44,981 nt of DNA. Source: Stenocarpella maydis. Lineage: Eukaryota > Ascomycota > Sordariomycetes > Diaporthales > Diaporthaceae. Position 1 is the first letter of the stretch, and the number at the start of each line of letters is the position of its first letter. Below, piece after piece: positions 1 through 11,412 of the stretch. The stretch covers positions 1-44,981 of the forward strand of contig NQMI01000229.1 of the NCBI GenBank assembly GCA_002270565.1, in the 5' to 3' direction. The translations under genes were made by a program, and so were the position numbers. The notes under the pieces were generated by a model that saw only the letters and a program-made list of their open reading frames with translations, searched no databases and was not told where the DNA came from.

Positions 1-265
1 ATTAGTGCCGGGGTTTTTTTTTTTTTTTAAGCCAAATATAAGGTCTCTTTGCATCTATTTGGGCATATCTCTCATGCAGCATTAGCGCGCACCAACATTA
101 TTTCTTGATCTGCACCTTATATTTATGAATTAGGTTATCTGCAATGTGTGAATATAGCTCCTATAAGTTGTTATTGCTGCTATAGCCCTTCCAGCGAATA
201 AGGTACTGCTATACTAAACGTGATCCCCTATGCCCCAATATAGTATCAACCTTGAATATATTGCC

Positions 266-502
266 CTAATCCAATTTAATATCTAATCGCGGCTTAAGTG
301 CTTTACCATTATAGGGCTGGAATGATTTAAGTATAGAGATTAAAACTATATTATAAATACAATATAATATAGGGAGGTCCAGCTTATAGGTAAGTCTGTA
401 AGGGCTGATTGTTTTAAGTACGCGGAAGGGACCTAGGTACCTATCTATAAGTTTGCTACTTCTGCATTTCTGCTGCAAATGCCTAGCAGACATTATCACC
501 AA
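266..502 (-). pseudogene. Gypsy integrase C-terminal remnant
   Basis: The reading contains KLIDRYLGPFRVLKTISP followed by YRLTYKLDLP. This is the conserved stretch after the integrase core of fungal gypsy elements, usually written KLxxRYxGPFxVL...YxLxLP. It is a fragment of the degenerate retrotransposon covering the left end and cannot be expressed alone. No chromodomain could be read in the 265 bases to its left. Confidence 0.75.
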
Positions 503-988
503 ATCGCCCTCAGTAAATCTCTTATCTAGGTACCGCTTATTATACTATTTTGCATACTCAGCATTAGCATAATATAAATACTGCGTAATTCTAGTGTATG
601 CGGATCTAATATCCTTAATTATCCTAGTTGCTTAAGGGACATTAGTTTCCTTTAAGGAAGGTACATTAGTAGGTATTTATGGGTTATACCTAAATAAAGC
701 AAATATAGAGCTAGTTTTAATTATTAAATGCATTAAATTATTATACACGAATTATATAAAGTAAAGGAGCTACACCTAATTAGTTTATTTAATATTCCCA
801 TATGCGCAAAGGTAATATTCAAGGTTTTAATTTTATTATTCCATCTAACCATCTATCTATAGGTGGAATGCAGTACTTAGGCGCCGCTTTATCCTTAGGT
901 TAGCGCAAAGTTCTAACCAAAAATAACTAGTAAAGAGACTCCCTCTATCTAATACAATTCCCTTAAGGATCCCAAATATCATAAAGAC

Positions 989-1174
989 TTACTTTATAAG
1001 TATATCCATAAGGCTGCTGCTTATTAACTGCAAGGTTATTGCAATATAGAGCGTATATTTTATAAACTGATTTATAATTATAAGGATTGAGTTATAGGGC
1101 TTATTATTACATGAGTTAATTAAGGGTAGCAACCCAGTAATAAAGTTCATTAAGATTTCCTCCCATGGTTGCAA
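989..1174 (-). pseudogene. Gypsy integrase core remnant
   Basis: The reading begins MQPWEEILMNFITGLLP and continues NSILIIINQFIKYTLYI. It matches the start of gypsy integrase cores, where the usual form is PWxxISMDFITGLP...DSILVIVDRFTKYAxYIP. The first catalytic Asp of the DDE triad, normally in MDFITGLP, reads Asn here (MNFITGLLP). The V(D)RF position also reads NQF. Both Asp to Asn changes need only G to A. Confidence 0.75.
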
Positions 1175-2113
1175 GGGCGGCAGTAGTGGTGTGAGGAAGC
1201 CAAGTGGTTTATACTTAGGCGTTTTGGTGCGCTAGCATACTATATAAGTATTAACAAACTATTTTATATCTTTAAGTAAGGAGTTCCAATAGTAGCAGCA
1301 TATAAGTAGCCTTATTATCTTGCTTATACCGAGGTATCCTACCATCTAATCCTTATAATGGGCATATAATAATTCCATTTGCATGGCCGGGTCATCTAGC
1401 ATATAAACCCTATCTCTAAAGTATAGCAGCCCATCTTATAAATACCATATCTTCCCAGCCTTTACGCATCGCCCGCGCCTCCTACATTATGCTTCGCTTT
1501 GCATAAAAATGTCTTCTTATTATAAGGTCTATAAGTATGCTATTATTAGTTATTCAAGCTATATCTTTACTATTACTGCGCTTCACTCCTCTGCTTCATG
1601 CGGAAGGGTACTCGAATGTACACTTTGGTCCCAAGCGGCTGCATATACTAAGTATATTATATGCTTTAATACTGCTTCTTTATGGTATTCAAGGCCTTCT
1701 TCTCCCACATACAAGTCTGTACTCCGGTAGTTGCAATTATAGCTTCTTACTTCTCTTAGCGCTATAAAGTTACTCAATCTTTATAGCTTATCCTTATCTT
1801 ATCCCTTATGCATATAGTCAGGTTATTAAGAGAGACTATCTGCAGGGTTTTTATCCCCTAGTCTGTATTCAATTACTATATCTACTAATATAAGGGCATT
1901 AAGCTAATGCAGCTATCTTGCGGAGAGGTTCTGCTTTAAGTGCTAGTATTTTAGGTTAAGGTAGTCCGTTACAATAGTAATAGTATGTTAAGACAATTAT
2001 AAATAGTATCGCTAGGTTGCAATAGCATCAATGATAGCAAGCAGCTCTAAATCTCTAACCCTATAGTATTATTCTACTGCAGTTAGTTTTCAAGATCGGA
2101 ATGCAATAGGGTG

Positions 2114-2760
2114 CTATAAGCTATTGGATAGTTGCAAGATAACAACTCCAATAGCATTAATAGATGCATTGGTTTTAAGTCGGGTGCGCAGTAAGGGCGC
2201 ATAGTGGCATAGGATAGGTGCCATTATAAAGAGGAGCTTGAGGTACTTGAATGCTACTTTAGTATAGAGTAGGAGCTTAATAAGCCCTGCAGCCCCGCCC
2301 TTAAGGAGGTCTATAAGTAGCAAGGTGATCTTTAAGAAGGCCTTAATAAAGTATTGATAGAACCCTGTAAAACCTAAGAAGATATGAATATTGCGTGCGT
2401 TATATGGGAGCGGCCACTCCTCTATAGTAGCAATATAGCCGCACTTTATAGATATCCCTAATGGGATAATAATAAACCTAAGGAATTCCACTTAAATAGT
2501 TTGGAATTTGTATTTCTCTGTATTTAGGAAGAGTCCTCATTATTATAAGCATTTAAAAATGCTATATATATGCTATATATATATATCATTATTATTACTA
2601 TATATTAGGATATTATCTAGATATATAATATAATATATATTAATAAGCCCTATAAGGGCAGAGTTAATATACGCCTGGAATATAGCGGGTGCATTTATAA
2701 GTCTAAAGGGCATAATTATATACTTAAAGTGGCTATATTTTATATAAAATGCTATCTTCC
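2114..2760 (-). pseudogene. Gypsy reverse transcriptase and RNase H junction remnant
   Basis: Between about 2612 and 2760 the minus strand reads IIMPFRLINAPAIFQAYIN and then IIYLDNILI. These are the RT motifs normally written VMPFGLxNAPATFQ and VVYLDDILIY. The glycine of PFGL has become Arg and the second catalytic Asp of YLDD has become Asn at 2612-2623, both explained by G to A. Further downstream (2114-2491) the reading EFLRFIIIPLGISIK, then ATIEEWPLPYNARNIHIFLG, is the RT thumb and the linker to RNase H. A stop and frame changes separate the two blocks. Confidence 0.8.
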
Positions 2761-3883
2761 ACTCATTACCTTTACTAATTTATATTTAATAGTATGCTTT
2801 ATGGATATTAAGCTTAGTATATACTTAAGTAGTTATAAGCTGGTTAAGGATCTCTAAGACTAGCAGTAATGGTATGCAATCCTTGCATATAATGTGATTT
2901 AGCACACAGTAGTTAACGCAAAGGCGCAGCTTCCCACCCTTCTTAGGTATAAACATAATAGGTGCGCCCGCAGGGCTAATAGAGGGTCTAATAAATTCTT
3001 ATATAAGCATATCATCCAAGTAGCGCTAAAGCACCTCTAACTCCGCGCCTGAGAGGGGGTATAGTAGTCCCTAAGGGGGTTGGGCACCCTTCTTAAGTTC
3101 AATCTTATGGTTGGTTGGGGTGTGCTAAGGGAGGGTATATAATGCCTCTTCTGAGTAGAGATCCTTGAAATCAGCATATTCAATGAGTAGATGCACTATA
3201 AATGTAGTGGGTTCACTCCCCTTATTAGGGTTATTTTACATAATAGGGTAACTATATATAGCTATAGTAATAGTACTTAGGGGAAGCTGCTTATTTAATG
3301 CGTGGATACTAAGCTGTTCCTCCTATAGCAGAAAGCACTATTATTGTTTTCTCTACTAAATTAGAGGGTTAACTGACTTAAGCTATAGAAACCTAAGGAT
3401 AATGTTATTACTTGGGAGGTTAGCAATAATAAAGCAATGATGTTGCATATGCATGGCGCTATAAGAGTCCATTAGCTTAATAAATAAGGAGCAACTCCTA
3501 TATAATGGGATAGGTTCATAATTAATACTAATAAGCTGTAGTCTTTCCTTGAAATAATAGTAATGCTTATATGCTATAATAGCGTTATAACTAATTAGGT
3601 TTTCCTCTGCTCCTAAGTTTATAATTACCTGGAAGGATTCTATCTGATTTATAATTTAAACTTTTGTGCTAATGTGGAGTTATTATTTCTCTAGTGCTGT
3701 ATTATCTATAACTTATTGCACCCGCGACCTAAGGGGTTGCTGATTTACTTTAGAGAGGGCTTTAGGGCATTATACGGCAATATAAGCCTTCTTTTTATAG
3801 TTGCAGCATACAGCATCTGAGCATAGGCTGCTGGTATGATTGCGCGCCCTATAGGTATAGCAGCTACTTCTATACAGCTTGGG

Positions 3884-3925
3884 GCATGTATTCAAGTAGT
3901 ATTCCCGCTAGTAGCAGTTAAAGCA
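3884..3925 (-). pseudogene. Gag CCHC zinc-knuckle remnant
   Basis: Fourteen codons on the minus strand fit the retroviral-type zinc knuckle spacing CX2CX4HX4C, except that His reads Tyr (CAC to TAC) and one internal codon is TAG. Both changes are possible by C to T. The position, upstream of RT on the element's strand, is where gag should end. Confidence 0.6.
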
Positions 3926-5125
3926 GGTGATTAGGGGTGTTAGCTAAAGAAGTGGTACTGTGGGTTCCCTCTTAACTGCTAGCCTGGGATTATTTATCAT
4001 TATATCTCTACTGATTACATGCTGCATTAGGGCAGCTTGGGGGTTATTATAATAGTAAGTAATATATCCTACCTGGTAATAGGTATAGCAGGTGGGGGGC
4101 CTAGAGTGTTATTAGGGCAAGGGTGGTATATATATAGTAATGGTATTGCTTTATATTATCCCTTATACTGCCTTAATTCTTCATACCTAGCTAACTAGTA
4201 CCTCTTAGGTGCTAGGGATCTACGCCTGCATATAGATAGCAATGCAAATACTAGGCTGGAACCTATTGATTATATTATTAACCCAGTAGGTCTTGCTAGG
4301 AGTATAGGGTAATTCCATCTTAGCTTCCTAATACCGTTATATAAAATTTATAATGAGCTCATTTGCTTGCTGCATAATATATGAGAGTATTATAGCTATA
4401 GTAATAGTATATATAGTAGGATTAGAGAGTTAGTTATATAGGAAACTCTTAAATTCCTTTAAGGAAATAGTAAGGGGGTCTGTATTTCAATCCCATTATC
4501 TTACGGTAAAGCTGATCTAATCCTGCTTGGGAGTACCTTTTAAGCAGCGCACAGCATACCCAACTTATTCCTAGGGCTCCTTAATTTTATATAGGTGAAG
4601 GTAATAATAGAGGTTATATAGGAAGGTCTATAGGGCTATATATGAATTACTACTATATAAGAGTGCAGGGAGACCACCGGGGCAATGGATAGGCTCAATT
4701 ATGGCGCCTATGCTGCTGGTGTTAGGGTTGCGGTAAGAGGTAATGACTTCAGTAACATCCAGTCCTGGGTCGGGGGTCTGGGCTGGGCTGCCTTCTCCGC
4801 TAAGAAGTAGCGCAAGCTTAGCTCTCTTAGTACAGAGATGCTATTAAATAGCCTTATCCTATAGCTATTAGTTAAGTTCCTTTTCCTTACATTTAAGTTC
4901 CACGCTACTAAAACCCTAGTCTAACACTATATCTTCAATACTAGCTCGAAGGGAGGCTATTATATCAGAGGGGTCTTAAGCGGCCTGGGAGAAGGGGATC
5001 TGGCTGGCCTCATACTAGGGGTTATACCCCTGCCGCTCAAGCGCGGTGGTACCGGTGCGTAAGCACGTGGCGCATATATTAGGTGCCATACTGGTGCCTT
5101 AAACGGTCTACTCCCCAAGAAGGGT

Positions 5126-5330
5126 GTAACAATCAGACTATTAGGGTGTAGGGTTGCACGTAGAGTAAATAAGTATATGCAGTATAGGCTCAGTATATAT
5201 GGAGTAAGGGAGCAGTATATTCGGGCGTAAGGAGCTACTAATCATTGCCCCCCCTCCTTCCTTCTCCCATCCCCTTCCTCAGCTATCCTTTTATAGACCG
5301 ACCTGCGTCTATACTATGCAGTCTCTATGC
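5126..5330. repeat. Possible 5' LTR of the gypsy element
   Basis: On the plus strand a new sequence texture starts with TGTAACAATCAG at 5126, after the last gag-like material. Gypsy LTRs typically start TGT and end ACA, so this could be the inner edge of the element's 5' LTR, read in reverse. The partner LTR lies outside the window, so no pairwise comparison is possible and the outer edge is a guess. Confidence 0.25.
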
Positions 5331-5423
5331 GGCCTTGCTGCGGTTATGACTAGCCTTTGTTTCGTGCTCTGCTCATTCTGAGGGTTGTTGAGTCGTTCTT
5401 CCTAGCCCTGAGTCATTCCTTTT

Positions 5424-7480
5424 GTGGCCCAGCATAGGTCCAGGCAGCGGTATCGCTGCTTCCTCGACGCTTCCTCCGAGCATGCGACCCTGGGTCCTGA
5501 CAATACCCTCCTCACAGCATGGTTGTTCTTTGGCCTGATTCAAGTAGTGGTTCAAAAAGACGGGAAGCCCATCTTGTCAGTTGATAAGCTACACCGGGGA
5601 AAGTAGCTCAGCACAACTGATCTCAATACAGCTTTGGAACAATGGGTAGAATGGGAGAAGAACAACCCGGAGGATCTTTGGGCTTGGATGTTATAAGTTG
5701 AATACGTCTTGAAAAAAAACACAGTAAGTGGTCCGAAGGAACTGTGGCTACGACTTCGAAAATGACCACGCTGAATATCACACAGACCGGAAAGAGATAG
5801 CCAAATATCTCTCGGACGAAAAAGCTATAGCGCTAATAACACTTGGAGAATGTCTCAGACAGGTGAAATCCGACATAATGGAAGAACATGTCAACGGAAA
5901 CCACAATAGCCACATGATAATAAATAGTTGGCACAGCGACAACGATAATGGTTGGGGTCCACCAAGGTGGGTCTTCAAAAAGATGGACGACGACAACTGG
6001 TGTTCTCGGGCCAGACTGCTTCTCAAAGGCCAACTGCGTTCCAATACCACATTGCTATTGAAGGCATATCATGCTTACCAAGGCAGTAAGAGATTCGTCG
6101 ACAGCCACGAGAAATGTAGCAAGGATAAATGCGAAGCAAAGACGTCGACTTTTGAAAGGGAATATGCTCCTCTGTGCGTCCCGGATATTGCATACACCAG
6201 AATGAAAATGGTGGCTGTGAGATGATTGGACCAAGCATGGATGTAGTAAGGCAAGTGCTGGAAGGCGATGGTTCAGACCAAGGGTCTAGCATACCGGTCC
6301 TTCGTTTTTTTAACAACAGCGATGAAGATCAAGTGAGATTGATCGTGAAAGCTCTGCTAAGGAGAAGAACGACCGGCTTTTCGCAACAATATTACACGTC
6401 TGGTCCGATGGCTGGGGAAATGAGAAAGAGAACAAGCTCCACACATGCCAGCTCAATTTCATCAGACGTCAACTCAAAAGTGTCAACGATGACAAAGACA
6501 TTGTATTCTGGATGGACACCCTGCTGGTCCCAGTAGGAGCAGATAACATGACCGATGAAGAGAATAACATCAATAACAAAGCATTAGGTCAGATCTTCGA
6601 AGTTTTGAAAGACTCCACTTACACCATCGTGCTGGACAACGGGCTTTGCAGTCTGACGAATCAAAGGACAATCCGGGCCAGACAGATATGAAAATACTCG
6701 CAAGCTCTTAGATAAGGCGGCTATAGACGCTCCAAGAAGCCTTTCCTGGCCGGAATCTCTATTTTGTTTTTAAGGAGAGGCACTTAAACTAGCAGAACTT
6801 GATCAGCTATGAGAGCCTAGACGACGACCTAGAAGGTCGTATGGAGACGGATTTGACGTCTCCGCTGACAAGAACGGTGAGAGACATGCCCTCGCAGAAC
6901 ATTATGGATAAAAGTCATCGCGGCGAGAACCAATCACCGGAGCAGGGCGCTGTCTGGATAGCACGTGTTTGGTCAGCTGCGCGATGGAGGGTGAGTCTGG
7001 CTGTTATAATATTACAGCCTTAAAACTACCAAGTCACTAATGTGTTAATCCTATTAGACAACAAGCAACCCAGCACACAAAACATTGGCCCTCGCAACAT
7101 TGCTTGGTCTCAAGTACCAAGGCACTCAGATAGACGAAGCCGGTCTCGCCCAAGTCAAGAATGTCGATAACGGGCTCATGGACCAGTTAGACACCGGTTT
7201 TTGGAAACTATTTCATAAGCATCACCGTCAAGCAATCCCGCCTGGCATAATCTTCCTCCCCGGCCAAATGGTAGAAAAGCACAAGGGGTTTGGCTGGGCG
7301 CCGAGAACGTGGTTGTCGGCTCATGAGGTTGACTATCCAAATCCGCTCAACTATTGGACTGGAGAGACGGACCTGATCAACTAGGGTTTGGAGGTCACGT
7401 ATCCGGGGTTTTTGTTAGACACCATCAGCAAAGATGTTCGATCCCGAGTTCTTAAGATGGGCCAATTTATATTCCTAGCT
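5424..7480 (+). pseudogene. Broken HET-domain (heterokaryon incompatibility) gene
   Basis: HET-domain proteins mediate allorecognition and programmed cell death in filamentous fungi. Family signatures appear in order but in different frames: RCFLDASSE and WLFFGLIQVV at 5450-5550; HEKCSKDKCEAKT near 6100; ENGGCEMIGP near 6200; the HET core HVWSDGWGNEKENKLHTCQL at 6395-6454; FWMDTLLVPVG at 6506; and the C-terminal LALATLLGLKY, IIFLPGQMVEKHKGFGWAPR and TWLSAHEVDYP at 7085-7340. Lesions include TAG at 5604, TAA near 5696, frame changes near 6200 and 6365, and TAG at 7382 followed by the still readable GLEVTYPGFLL. There is no plausible ATG at the 5' end. Short introns may explain one of the frame changes but not the in-frame stops. 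Confidence 0.8.
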
Positions 7481-8191
7481 AATCGAAATCTTCACAACTA
7501 TTACAGTACCAAACCGGCTGGTTAAGTGGCTTTTGCTCCTTTTTTGCAGATCTTAGAAAACCCAAATGCCCGGTTAGCGATTATACTTCCCAGGTTAAGA
7601 CCGGTTGATTGACTTCCCAAAATTTGCTTATTAGTTGGAATTTTATAGGAGAACGTATAGCCTAAAGGGAAATAAAAACGGGGCAGGTTCATCAGCTAGA
7701 TAATTCGTAGAATGCATATCTAGCGTAATATGAGAGAGATGTACCTCGCTGGCATGAATATTAATAGGCCCGAAGATCCACCACCTAGGGACGTAAGGGA
7801 GAATATAAGTTTTTTGTGTTAGGAAATTACCAGTAGACGCCTCTTTAAGTCTAATTTCTGTCTTACAGAATCTCTTCCTCCAGAGTAGCTGTGGTTGGTA
7901 GATGGATATAATTCTAGGTGCTTATATTCTATAATACCTGTGATGTGGTTGGCGCTGCCGCTTTTGTGATTGGTTTATTAGCCGTGCTGCACTGACAGCC
8001 TTATAGGCTCTGGGAGGTACCTGTTTGGCGGGCTTTATGGTACCTTTCCCAACTGTCGAACAGTAGTTATATTTGCCTAAATACTACATCATCAGGGAAT
8101 AATTACTAACCTTCCAGAAGCTCATCCGAATACCGACCATTGATGGCACAGACTCTTGTACGGGGAAAAAGCCTCATGCTAATACCGCACT
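7481..8191. other. Intergenic stretch, no gene recognised
   Basis: About 0.7 kb between the HET pseudogene and the 3' end of the kinase-like gene. Several short frames on the plus strand near 7750-8000 are interrupted by stops, and I recognise no domain. It probably contains the 3' untranslated regions of both neighbours. Confidence 0.5.
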
Positions 8192-9469
8192 TCACCGCGG
8201 CCCTTCTACCACCTCTCCGGTAGCAAGCAGCTTCTTGCCACTAGGAAGAGGCAGCGCACAGCTCGACGGCCGCTGCCACGCCACGAACCGCGCGCCACGC
8301 TGGACCATCTCCTGCCTCATCTGCGTCGCCCTGCTGATCATCATTCCGCAGAATGGCACCTTGGGAAACTCGGGAAGCGGTGGCCAGTCGACCGCATGGG
8401 GGGCCTGGCTCCAACTTCTCACTTGGCCCTCCGCATCCGCATCCGCACGTCGTGCCATCCACTCGTCCAGGTGCTGCCTGTAGTATTCTACAGGGGCATC
8501 GATAACGACATCTTCGTGCTTCTCCCACGCCGCCGCTGCGCCATCGACGTTGAGGACCATAGAGGCGTCCAGCTCGTGCGGGTAGTTCTCGTCACGGAGG
8601 TGCGTGTCGCGGGTGATGATCTCATAGAGGGTGAAGGCAGCGAACTTAACGTCATTGCGTGCCGGGTCATAGCTCTCGCTCCTGTTGTCGTTATCGAACC
8701 TACAGGCAAGGTTGAAGTCGAAAACGAGAAGGTCGTCCGTAGTGGGGTCGATAAGAAGGTTATATGGTGTGATATCACCGTGAACGATACCTAGTGTGAG
8801 ATTGAGGTAGTCGATAGTCGATGTAAGTTGCTTGAGGTGTTTAAGCTTGAAGGGCCTTAAGATATTATCCAGAACAGTACCCCCAGGGATAAAAGGCGTT
8901 GTAAAGCCGACCACTTTATCTTCTCCTTCAATTTGATCGATAACAAGACTGTGAAAGGGAACAATATTCGGGTGCTTTGGTATACGTAGAAGACAATTGG
9001 ACTCGTCCCATATAATGCCGATATTGCCCTCGTTGATGTAGTACTTATAAGCGACTTGTGTCAGCTCGGTTGTAGAAGAGTCCTCACATAGGTCGACCTG
9101 AACGCCCATTCGATCGAGCTCTATAAGTTGTTTGCGTTGGATTCGTCGCAGTGGAGATGGATAGTCTGATGGGGAGGGGTAAAATGGGACCATGGTCGGG
9201 TCTTCATCTAGGACAGCTGTAGAGTTTAATAGTTCGCCCTGCTCTCCCACTTCAATCTGCACGATGTCGGGTGGGATATCGTCAATGTGCTCGGCGAGGG
9301 CATCGAAAAAGAAATCCTCGTCCTCTTCTTTCCAAGCCGTTGCAACAGCAATAAACCGACGCTGGTCCCAGTCAATAATGACTTTGATGGTGCCGACGCC
9401 ATTGTATATAGAATCATGACCTGTGCTCGTGAAGCGCTGATCTGGGGTGCAGTCATCGAAGTGGCCCAT
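8192..9469 (-). CDS. Protein kinase-like protein with HGD and DFN motifs
   Basis: A 425-residue reading from the first ATG (9469). The N-terminal ~120 residues are acidic and not assignable. The kinase-like part starts near residue 120. VAYK supplies a candidate ATP-binding lysine (Lys142), HPNIVPF is a typical beta-4 region, IVHGDITPYNLLID (His230-Gly-Asp232) is the catalytic loop with HGD in place of HRD, and VFDFNLA (Asp251-Phe-Asn) replaces DFG. HGD loops are frequent in fungal kinase-like expansions and in small-molecule kinases, so substrate and activity are uncertain. The open frame continues upstream to 9592 without an ATG and still looks coding (LLFEPVFEMGHFDD), so an upstream exon joined by an intron is possible. 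No intron is needed inside the reading. Confidence 0.8.
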   Translation of the reverse strand: MGHFDDCTPDQRFTSTGHDSIYNGVGTIKVIIDWDQRRFIAVATAWKEEDEDFFFDALAEHIDDIPPDIVQIEVGEQGELLNSTAVLDEDPTMVPFYPSPSDYPSPLRRIQRKQLIELDRMGVQVDLCEDSSTTELTQVAYKYYINEGNIGIIWDESNCLLRIPKHPNIVPFHSLVIDQIEGEDKVVGFTTPFIPGGTVLDNILRPFKLKHLKQLTSTIDYLNLTLGIVHGDITPYNLLIDPTTDDLLVFDFNLACRFDNDNRSESYDPARNDVKFAAFTLYEIITRDTHLRDENYPHELDASMVLNVDGAAAAWEKHEDVVIDAPVEYYRQHLDEWMARRADADAEGQVRSWSQAPHAVDWPPLPEFPKVPFCGMMISRATQMRQEMVQRGARFVAWQRPSSCALPLPSGKKLLATGEVVEGPR

Positions 9470-9787
9470 CTCGAATACCGGTTCGAAAAGAAGCTTGTGG
9501 GCAAGAAAGTTTAAGGAACAAATGGGAATGTGGAGCAGAGATATATTCAGACCGTTGACGTTTTTGGCATGCAAAGCACAAGAGATTGACAAATGGGAAA
9601 GAAGTTGAAGTTGAAAGAGATCAAATGTTTGAGGATTTTGAGCTGCGGCTGGAATGGGTCAGCCAAGCCGGTCACGTGGCATCGGCCACTTCTCAGCGGC
9701 CTCACTTCAAACCGCAAGATGGTCCCAAATGCGTCGAAAAGGCTGTTGGTGTTTACATTATTGACGTATCTATTTTCGACTCTCTAT

Positions 9788-10039
9788 TTATAGCGGCTTC
9801 CAATCTCCAATGCTACTGTCAAGAACTTGGACATATGGGCCTTCGTGGGGGCGGGCACGTGTTGGTTCTCTGCGCAGTGGCGCAGGCAAGTCGCTTAGTG
9901 GGTTGGAAGATTCAAGCCACCCTTCGTGGAGCACGTCACGCTTGATCTTTAAACCCTCATATATTGCATTCAGAGCTGCTTGAGCCTCTTTGCCCAATCC
10001 TTTATTCAACTCTAGGAAATTCACTTGCGAAGTCTGCAT
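9788..10039 (-). CDS. Hypothetical 83-residue protein
   Basis: ATG-started frame. The N-terminal half (residues about 10-45, GLGKEAQAALNAIYEG, then LKIKRDVLHEGW) could form an amphipathic helix; the rest is Pro/Arg-rich. I do not recognise it. It lies alone in the 1.1 kb between the kinase-like gene and the gene at 10.56 kb, so it may be an isolated exon, a decayed gene or chance. Confidence 0.2.
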   Translation of the reverse strand: MQTSQVNFLELNKGLGKEAQAALNAIYEGLKIKRDVLHEGWLESSNPLSDLPAPLRREPTRARPHEGPYVQVLDSSIGDWKPL

Positions 10040-10448
10040 TAAGGATAGTGGTCGCCCTGTCTCGCTCTTTTTGGAGTTGTCAGTTCATGGGTGGCTGAGT
10101 AGATGTAGTCTATAGCTTTGTCTGAATCATTCCCAACTCACAAGGGGTACAGATAACTTGGATAGCCCTTACATACTATACTAGAGCCTTTGAACATGTG
10201 CCAGACTTGGTCACAGTATGTGGGAGATCCCTGGGCCTAGCGACCACAATGCCTTGTCAGGAATACTGCGTCCACTAGAAGTGGCCAGGCCATAGGCCAC
10301 AGGAAACTGGCCTAATTCAGTTGCCACGACCCAACAGCGCCTTACACGATATAAATAGTGAACACTCTCGGAAATATGGGCCTCCGATATGTATAAGAGG
10401 CTACACGATGCCGTCCCAGTCAGGAAGAGATGAACACCTGTATTAAGC

Positions 10449-10475
10449 ATTTCCTCCTCCTCTTCTTCTTTCGTC
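10449..10475 (+). promoter_or_regulatory. Pyrimidine-rich tract upstream of the 10.56-kb gene
   Basis: A CT-rich run (TTCCTCCTCCTCTTCTTCTT) lies about 85 bases before the ATG at 10559. Such tracts are common just upstream of transcription starts in filamentous ascomycetes. The rest of 9470-10558 shows no other clear signal. Confidence 0.35.
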
Positions 10476-10558
10476 CTAGCTTTGAAAGTGGAATTCTTGC
10501 GGATTATTCATCAGGCTATTTTTAAAAGTCAAATATATACTTAGACCATCTATCGATC

Positions 10559-11412
10559 ATGGCGAATCCCGAGGTTGCATTCCAGGCCTGGATGAGAGAA
10601 CGTTTCAGCAACGTTGGTATCAACGCCGGCAAAAGTGGGTTCACTTCTTGTCCCATTATTATCGAAAACTCAAAAGCTCTCTATAAAATGGTCACTGATT
10701 CTTCAAACTCGTAGTGGGATACACCATTCCCCCGGATTCTCGCCAGGACCGAAGTTTCAACTGCATCGCCCACGCCATCGGCAAGAAGGATGTCCGCCTC
10801 ACCCCTCAGAACAAGCGCCAGCTCGACGAGGTCTACAAGTTGCACGGCTACTTCGAGGAACCCAACTTGAGTGGCAACCCAGAGGTGGGAGATGCCGAAG
10901 TATACACGAAGCCGATCGCACGCGGCACTCCCCTCCACGCCCACCGCGTCGTGCAAGTCGACCCCAATATGGTGATCTGCTCTTCCAAGATGGGAGACGA
11001 CTTTCTCATCCGCCACCCTAGGGCTCTGCTCCAGTGTCTGCGATCCAATTCCAACCAGTACGAGTACGGTGTCGTGCAGTACAGGTATCGCTTTAACGAA
11101 ACCAAATTTCTGAAAGCCAAGAGTGAAGGTATGTTATCTCTTCTCTTCTCCACCACTTTCTCTAGGGGCTGTCCCCCTTAATTCCACAAGAAAGATCCAG
11201 TTGAATTCCAGGTTTGAGAAACTTCTTTCTGGGGTTCAAGGTAATAACTGATGCCAATACTCTTCCGAATAGAGGTCAGAACCAAATCTGGACGTCTTAT
11301 CAAGCGATCTCAGGCGAGCTTTACTAAGACGGGAAGCTATATCCTGAAGACGGACGCGGCTCGCAGCAAGTCCAACCGAGTTATCAAAAAGCCCAAGGTC
11401 GCCAAGAAATGA
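10559..11412 (+). CDS. Three-exon gene for an uncharacterised ~209-residue basic-tailed protein
   Basis: Proposed exons are 10559-10634, 10715-11128 and 11273-11412. The first intron (donor GTGGGT, acceptor CGTAG, with CTGAT upstream) could instead use the donor GTATCA at 10617; both keep the frame. The second intron has donor GTATGT and acceptor AATAG. The ATG follows a TATA-like stretch (ATATATAC). The middle exon gives a polar reading (SFNCIAHAIGKKDVRLTP; HAHRVVQVDPNMVICSSK; YEYGVVQYRYRFNE). The last exon is strongly basic (SGRLIKRSQASF; SNRVIKKPKVAKK), like a nuclear or nucleic-acid-binding tail. There is no signal peptide or membrane segment. I do not recognise the family. Coding character is supported by frame-compatible splice sites at both joins. 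Confidence 0.65.

Larger units (their letters stand above)
1..5240 (-). mobile_element. Degenerate Ty3/gypsy LTR retrotransposon, truncated by the window edge
   Basis: Reading the minus strand from right to left gives, in order, a gag-type zinc knuckle (near 3.9 kb), reverse transcriptase (2.6-2.8 kb), the RT to RNase H junction (2.1-2.5 kb), the integrase core (1.0-1.2 kb) and the integrase C-terminus (0.3-0.5 kb). This gag-RT-RH-IN order is that of Ty3/gypsy elements. No domain has an intact frame. Differences from the expected motifs are mostly C to T or G to A, and TpA is very frequent, which is what RIP produces. The left (3') LTR is not in the window. The left boundary is unknown and the right boundary is approximate. 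Confidence 0.85.

Noticed and set aside
8396..8794. 132-codon plus-strand frame inside the kinase-like gene
   Set aside because: It is antisense to the HGD/DFN catalytic region and has no independent support.
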